Assembly (NCBI GenBank): GCA_027886925.1 | Contig: JAPCJN010000004.1 | Location: 19,287 to 42,262, forward strand | DNA length: 22,976 bases | Reading direction: 5' to 3' | From: Nitrososphaerota archaeon | GTDB lineage: Archaea; Thermoproteota; Nitrososphaeria; Nitrososphaerales; UBA183 | Part shown: piece after piece, positions 20,569-22,976 of the stretch | How positions within the stretch are numbered: position 1 is the first letter of the stretch | How the letters are laid out: each line of letters opens with the position of its first letter | Translations under genes and position numbers: made by a program | The notes under the pieces: model-generated | What the model saw: only the letters and a program-made list of their open reading frames with translations | Told to the model about the DNA's origin: nothing | The model's database searches: none

Positions 20569-22338
20569 TCACAGGCGGTCAAAGAGCAAAGGATTCGGAT
20601 TTCTCCCATGGCCAGAGAAGTCGCGTGTCGCATCTTCCCTTGAGACGACGATCAGCCACAGCACGCCGATGACTGAAATCAACCCGATGATGAGAACTGC
20701 TTGTTCCTCGGGCACGGGCGTCGTCGGGTAGAGCCTCCCGAACTCCTGCTCGATGACATATGGCTTGCCCGACAGAGGGTCGAGCAGAGTCTCGACCGGC
20801 GCGTAGTTATCGGTCAGGACGGGAACGTCGTCCGTCCCGAGAGTGGTCGTGTATAAGTGGGAGGCGTAGCCTCCGGGCGGAATAGCGCTGCTCGAGGCAG
20901 GACTCGAGATCTGAGCCGTCTCGTTCTTGTCCAGCTGCTCTATCGACGAGAGTAGGGTTTGGTCCCTTGATTGCCTGAAGACGAGTTCTACGTTCTGCAA
21001 GATTTGGGGAGCCAGAGGAGACTGGACCGTTTCAAACACGGCGGAATCCTGAAAAACCGTCGTAGCCGTCTTGAATTCCGCTCGAAGAAGCCTCGAGGAG
21101 TCCCCCTCCAGCGTGCCAATCTGGTTGGAAATGACCATTCCATTCGGTGTCAGGTGGGCTGAGACAAGCCGGAAGAACTCCTGCGTCATCAGGTCGAACG
21201 GGACATAGGTCTTGGCATATGCGTCCAGGACTATCAGGTCGTATTTCTTGTCCGTCTCGCGCAGGTAGATGCGCCCATCCTCGTTGAAGATTGTGAGCCG
21301 CGGGTCGGGCCTGACGGCGAAGTACTTCTGGGCGGTAGCGATCACGTCTGGGTCGATTTCTGCGACGTCGACGTGGACGTGAGGGTAGGTGGCAAGCAAG
21401 AACTTGGGCCCCGAGAAGCCACCTCCACCCACGAACAGGACGTTAGCCGCGTCCGGGTTCAACTGGATCCCCAGGTTGAAGTAGACCGTGTACTGGTAGA
21501 CCAGGCGCGTCGTGTTTCCGAGGTCCATGCCGCTCTGGGGGATTCCATTAAGGTAGAGCGTCCTCTGGGAAGGCGTATCGACGACGTCGAGAATGCTGTA
21601 TGGCGTCTCCTTCTCGTACACGACGTTGCCACCTTGCTTTGAGGTCGTCACCTGCGGCGATGCGGGGACGAAGGATGACGAGAGGATCAGGGCGATGAAG
21701 ACGACGGCGATGACGGAGGGCTTTCGCGGCAGCCACGGGAGCGACACGAGCAACAGCGCGAAGCCGACCGCGAAAATGATGGTCCTTACGTCGAGGAGAG
21801 GTATCAGCACGAAGACGGTGCCGAACGTTCCTACGATGCTCCCTATGGTAGAGATCGAATAGAGGTTCCCGGCAACGCCACCGATTGAGGCCAAGTTCTG
21901 GGACGCCATCCTGACAGCATAAGGCGAGGTCATCCCTAGGACGAACGTCTGAAGACCGAGGATGAGGGTGGTCGCGAGGAGCGGGCCATATTCATCTCCC
22001 AGTGAAGAGTAGAGAGACAATGACAGGACGAAGGGGGCTATGAACGGAACAAGGACGACGAGGACTCCCCCAATGAACAGGATCACGGAGAACCTCCGCT
22101 TCGTCGGAGACCGGTCCGCGAGCTTCCCACCAAAGTGGTACCCGGCGGCGAGGCCAGCGAGGACCACCCCGATGAGACTCCCCCACGTCCATATCGAGTT
22201 GCCGAATACAGGGGTGACGAGCCGGCTGCCGAGAAGCTCGAGCCCCATCACAGCGAACCCGGCGACGAAGACTTGGACTCTGAGCCAGAGGGTCCTCGTG
22301 GCGACGAGGCTCGATGTCACGGCCATCTCTTCACACAT
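20569..22338 (-). CDS. Membrane-fused spermidine synthase-like protein
   Basis: A 589-residue fusion. The first 220 residues hold about seven transmembrane helices of the type found in fused-membrane spermidine synthases (FAVMGLELLGSRLVTPVFGNSIWTWG, GLAAGYHFGGKLADRSP). Residues 235-470 form a SpeE-like Rossmann methyltransferase-fold domain with VLFVGGGGFSG (301-310), DVAEIDPDVI (324-333), NEDGR (352-356) and LIVLDAY (368-374). A final helix (535-555) precedes a polar tail. The GGGDG motif of true aminopropyltransferases is GGGGFSG here, lacking its Asp, so polyamine synthesis is doubtful. ATG 22338 and ATG 22326 are both possible; a TATA-like element at 22341-22353 fits 22326 better. Confidence 0.85.
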   Translation of the reverse strand: MCEEMAVTSSLVATRTLWLRVQVFVAGFAVMGLELLGSRLVTPVFGNSIWTWGSLIGVVLAGLAAGYHFGGKLADRSPTKRRFSVILFIGGVLVVLVPFIAPFVLSLSLYSSLGDEYGPLLATTLILGLQTFVLGMTSPYAVRMASQNLASIGGVAGNLYSISTIGSIVGTFGTVFVLIPLLDVRTIIFAVGFALLLVSLPWLPRKPSVIAVVFIALILSSSFVPASPQVTTSKQGGNVVYEKETPYSILDVVDTPSQRTLYLNGIPQSGMDLGNTTRLVYQYTVYFNLGIQLNPDAANVLFVGGGGFSGPKFLLATYPHVHVDVAEIDPDVIATAQKYFAVRPDPRLTIFNEDGRIYLRETDKKYDLIVLDAYAKTYVPFDLMTQEFFRLVSAHLTPNGMVISNQIGTLEGDSSRLLRAEFKTATTVFQDSAVFETVQSPLAPQILQNVELVFRQSRDQTLLSSIEQLDKNETAQISSPASSSAIPPGGYASHLYTTTLGTDDVPVLTDNYAPVETLLDPLSGKPYVIEQEFGRLYPTTPVPEEQAVLIIGLISVIGVLWLIVVSREDATRDFSGHGRNPNPLLFDRL

Positions 22339-22488
22339 TCTATCGATATGAACCTTCGCGGTCCGGCGTGGAGGAGAAGTCCGCGATAGAAGACGGGGAC
22401 TTTCCTGTGACTAGGATACGTTAACGAGGGCGCTCCGCTATTATGCAAAGAGTAGTGGACTAACTCTCCGTCGCTTCCGACGATTTTG
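22339..22488. other. Intergenic region between divergent genes
   Basis: Apart from the TATA-like elements serving the genes on either side, nothing else is evident in this gap. Confidence 0.4.
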
Positions 22489-22500
22489 TTTTTAAATATC
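22489..22500 (+). promoter_or_regulatory. TATA box of topoisomerase IB
   Basis: TTTTTAAATATC lies 20-31 bases before the ATG at 22520, a textbook archaeal promoter position for a leaderless transcript. Confidence 0.7.
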
Positions 22501-22519
22501 CTTTTCAGAGTCGGCCCAG

Positions 22520-22976
22520 ATGCCTGTCTGGAAGACATTTAGGCACAATGGGATCGCGTTTCCTGACCCCTACGTGCCAAAGGGACTGTCTATCCGCGTC
22601 TCAGGACAGGAGGTCAAGCTCTCACCACTCGCGGAGGAGATGGCCTACCAGTTCGCGAAGAAGAAGGACACGCCCTATGTTCAGGACCCTGTCTTCGTCG
22701 CGAACTTCATGAAGCACTTTGTCAAGCAACTCCCACCGCCCTCAAGCAAACACACGCAGTTCCAAGACATTGACTTATCGAGCCTCTACAGGCTCGTCGA
22801 CGCGGAGAAGTCGGGGAAGGAGACGATGACGAAGGAGGCGAAAAAGTCCCTGGCCCAGTCCCGCAAGGAGACGAGGGAGAAGCTGAGGGAAAAGTTCGGC
22901 AAGGCGCTCCTAGATGGAAAGGAGATCGAGATAGCCAATTGGATGGCGGAGCCGCCAGGGCTCTTCATGGGGAGGG
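22520..22976 (+). CDS. DNA topoisomerase IB, N-terminal part (truncated by window end)
   Basis: The frame opens at ATG 22520 and runs off the window after 152 codons. It matches the N-terminal DNA-binding domain of eukaryote-type topoisomerase IB: WKTFRHNGIAFPDPYVPKG (residues 4-22), then DPVFVANFMKHFVKQLP, a charged helix starting MTKEAKKSLAQ, and EIANWMAEPPGLFMGR at the end, which corresponds to the conserved VGNFRxEPPGLFRGRG of eukaryotic enzymes. The enzyme relaxes supercoils through a 3'-phosphotyrosine; the catalytic Tyr domain lies outside the window. Among archaea this gene is characteristic of Thaumarchaeota and close relatives. Confidence 0.92.
   Translation, partial: MPVWKTFRHNGIAFPDPYVPKGLSIRVSGQEVKLSPLAEEMAYQFAKKKDTPYVQDPVFVANFMKHFVKQLPPPSSKHTQFQDIDLSSLYRLVDAEKSGKETMTKEAKKSLAQSRKETREKLREKFGKALLDGKEIEIANWMAEPPGLFMGR

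Noticed and set aside
1..22976. CRISPR arrays, transposases, integrases or rRNA genes
   Set aside because: No regularly spaced repeats, transposase or recombinase motifs, or rRNA stretches were seen on either strand.

Overview
This 22,976-base window looks like a chromosomal segment of a fairly GC-rich archaeon, most likely of the Nitrososphaerota (Thaumarchaeota). The clearest taxonomic marker is the start of a eukaryote-type DNA topoisomerase IB at the right edge (22520-22976), a gene typical of Thaumarchaeota among archaea. Other archaeal signs agree: AT-rich TATA boxes about 20-34 bases ahead of start codons with no leader, TTG starts, tRNA genes interrupted by bulge-helix-bulge introns, tandem winged-helix regulators and many secreted beta-propellers. 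Placement in a non-ammonia-oxidising soil group such as I.1c is only inference, from the GC content and the acyl-CoA metabolism.

Layout. 1-6.7 kb is a propionyl-CoA/methylmalonyl-CoA block: a citrate synthase-family gene (5' end cut off by the window), a minus-strand meaB-prpD/mmgE pair, then on the plus strand a degenerate biotin-ligase-like gene and the large and small (B12-binding) subunits of methylmalonyl-CoA mutase. 6.8-11.2 kb encodes envelope proteins: a secreted Vgb-like propeller and a 966-residue UPF0182 membrane protein. 11.2-14.0 kb is the least familiar part: a minus-strand tail-anchored protein, then a tightly overlapping plus-strand cassette of a small membrane protein, two single-zinc-finger microproteins, a tandem winged-helix regulator, a second winged-helix protein and a four-helix membrane protein. 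14.0-14.9 kb is an SRPBCC/AHSA1-ArsR pair whose promoter lies inside a perfect palindrome. 15.1-18.9 kb holds two TMEM175-like channel proteins, an exported propeller, a tRNA-Asp with two introns and a short MscS-like protein. 19.0-22.3 kb holds a zinc-ribbon protein, an AT-rich gap, a tRNA-Lys with two introns, a small winged-helix protein and a membrane-fused spermidine synthase-like protein. Topoisomerase IB starts at the end.

How it works together. The first block could channel propionyl-CoA either through methylmalonyl-CoA to succinyl-CoA (mutase plus its MeaB chaperone) or through methylcitrate (citrate synthase-like plus PrpD). The 11.7-14.0 kb cassette appears to be one transcript, with start/stop overlaps at four successive junctions, and pairs membrane proteins with DNA-binding proteins, suggesting a membrane-linked regulatory system of unknown signal. 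The most solid novel observations are the two tRNA genes, each with two very short introns that fold into splicing motifs and leave canonical 73- and 74-base tRNAs when removed.
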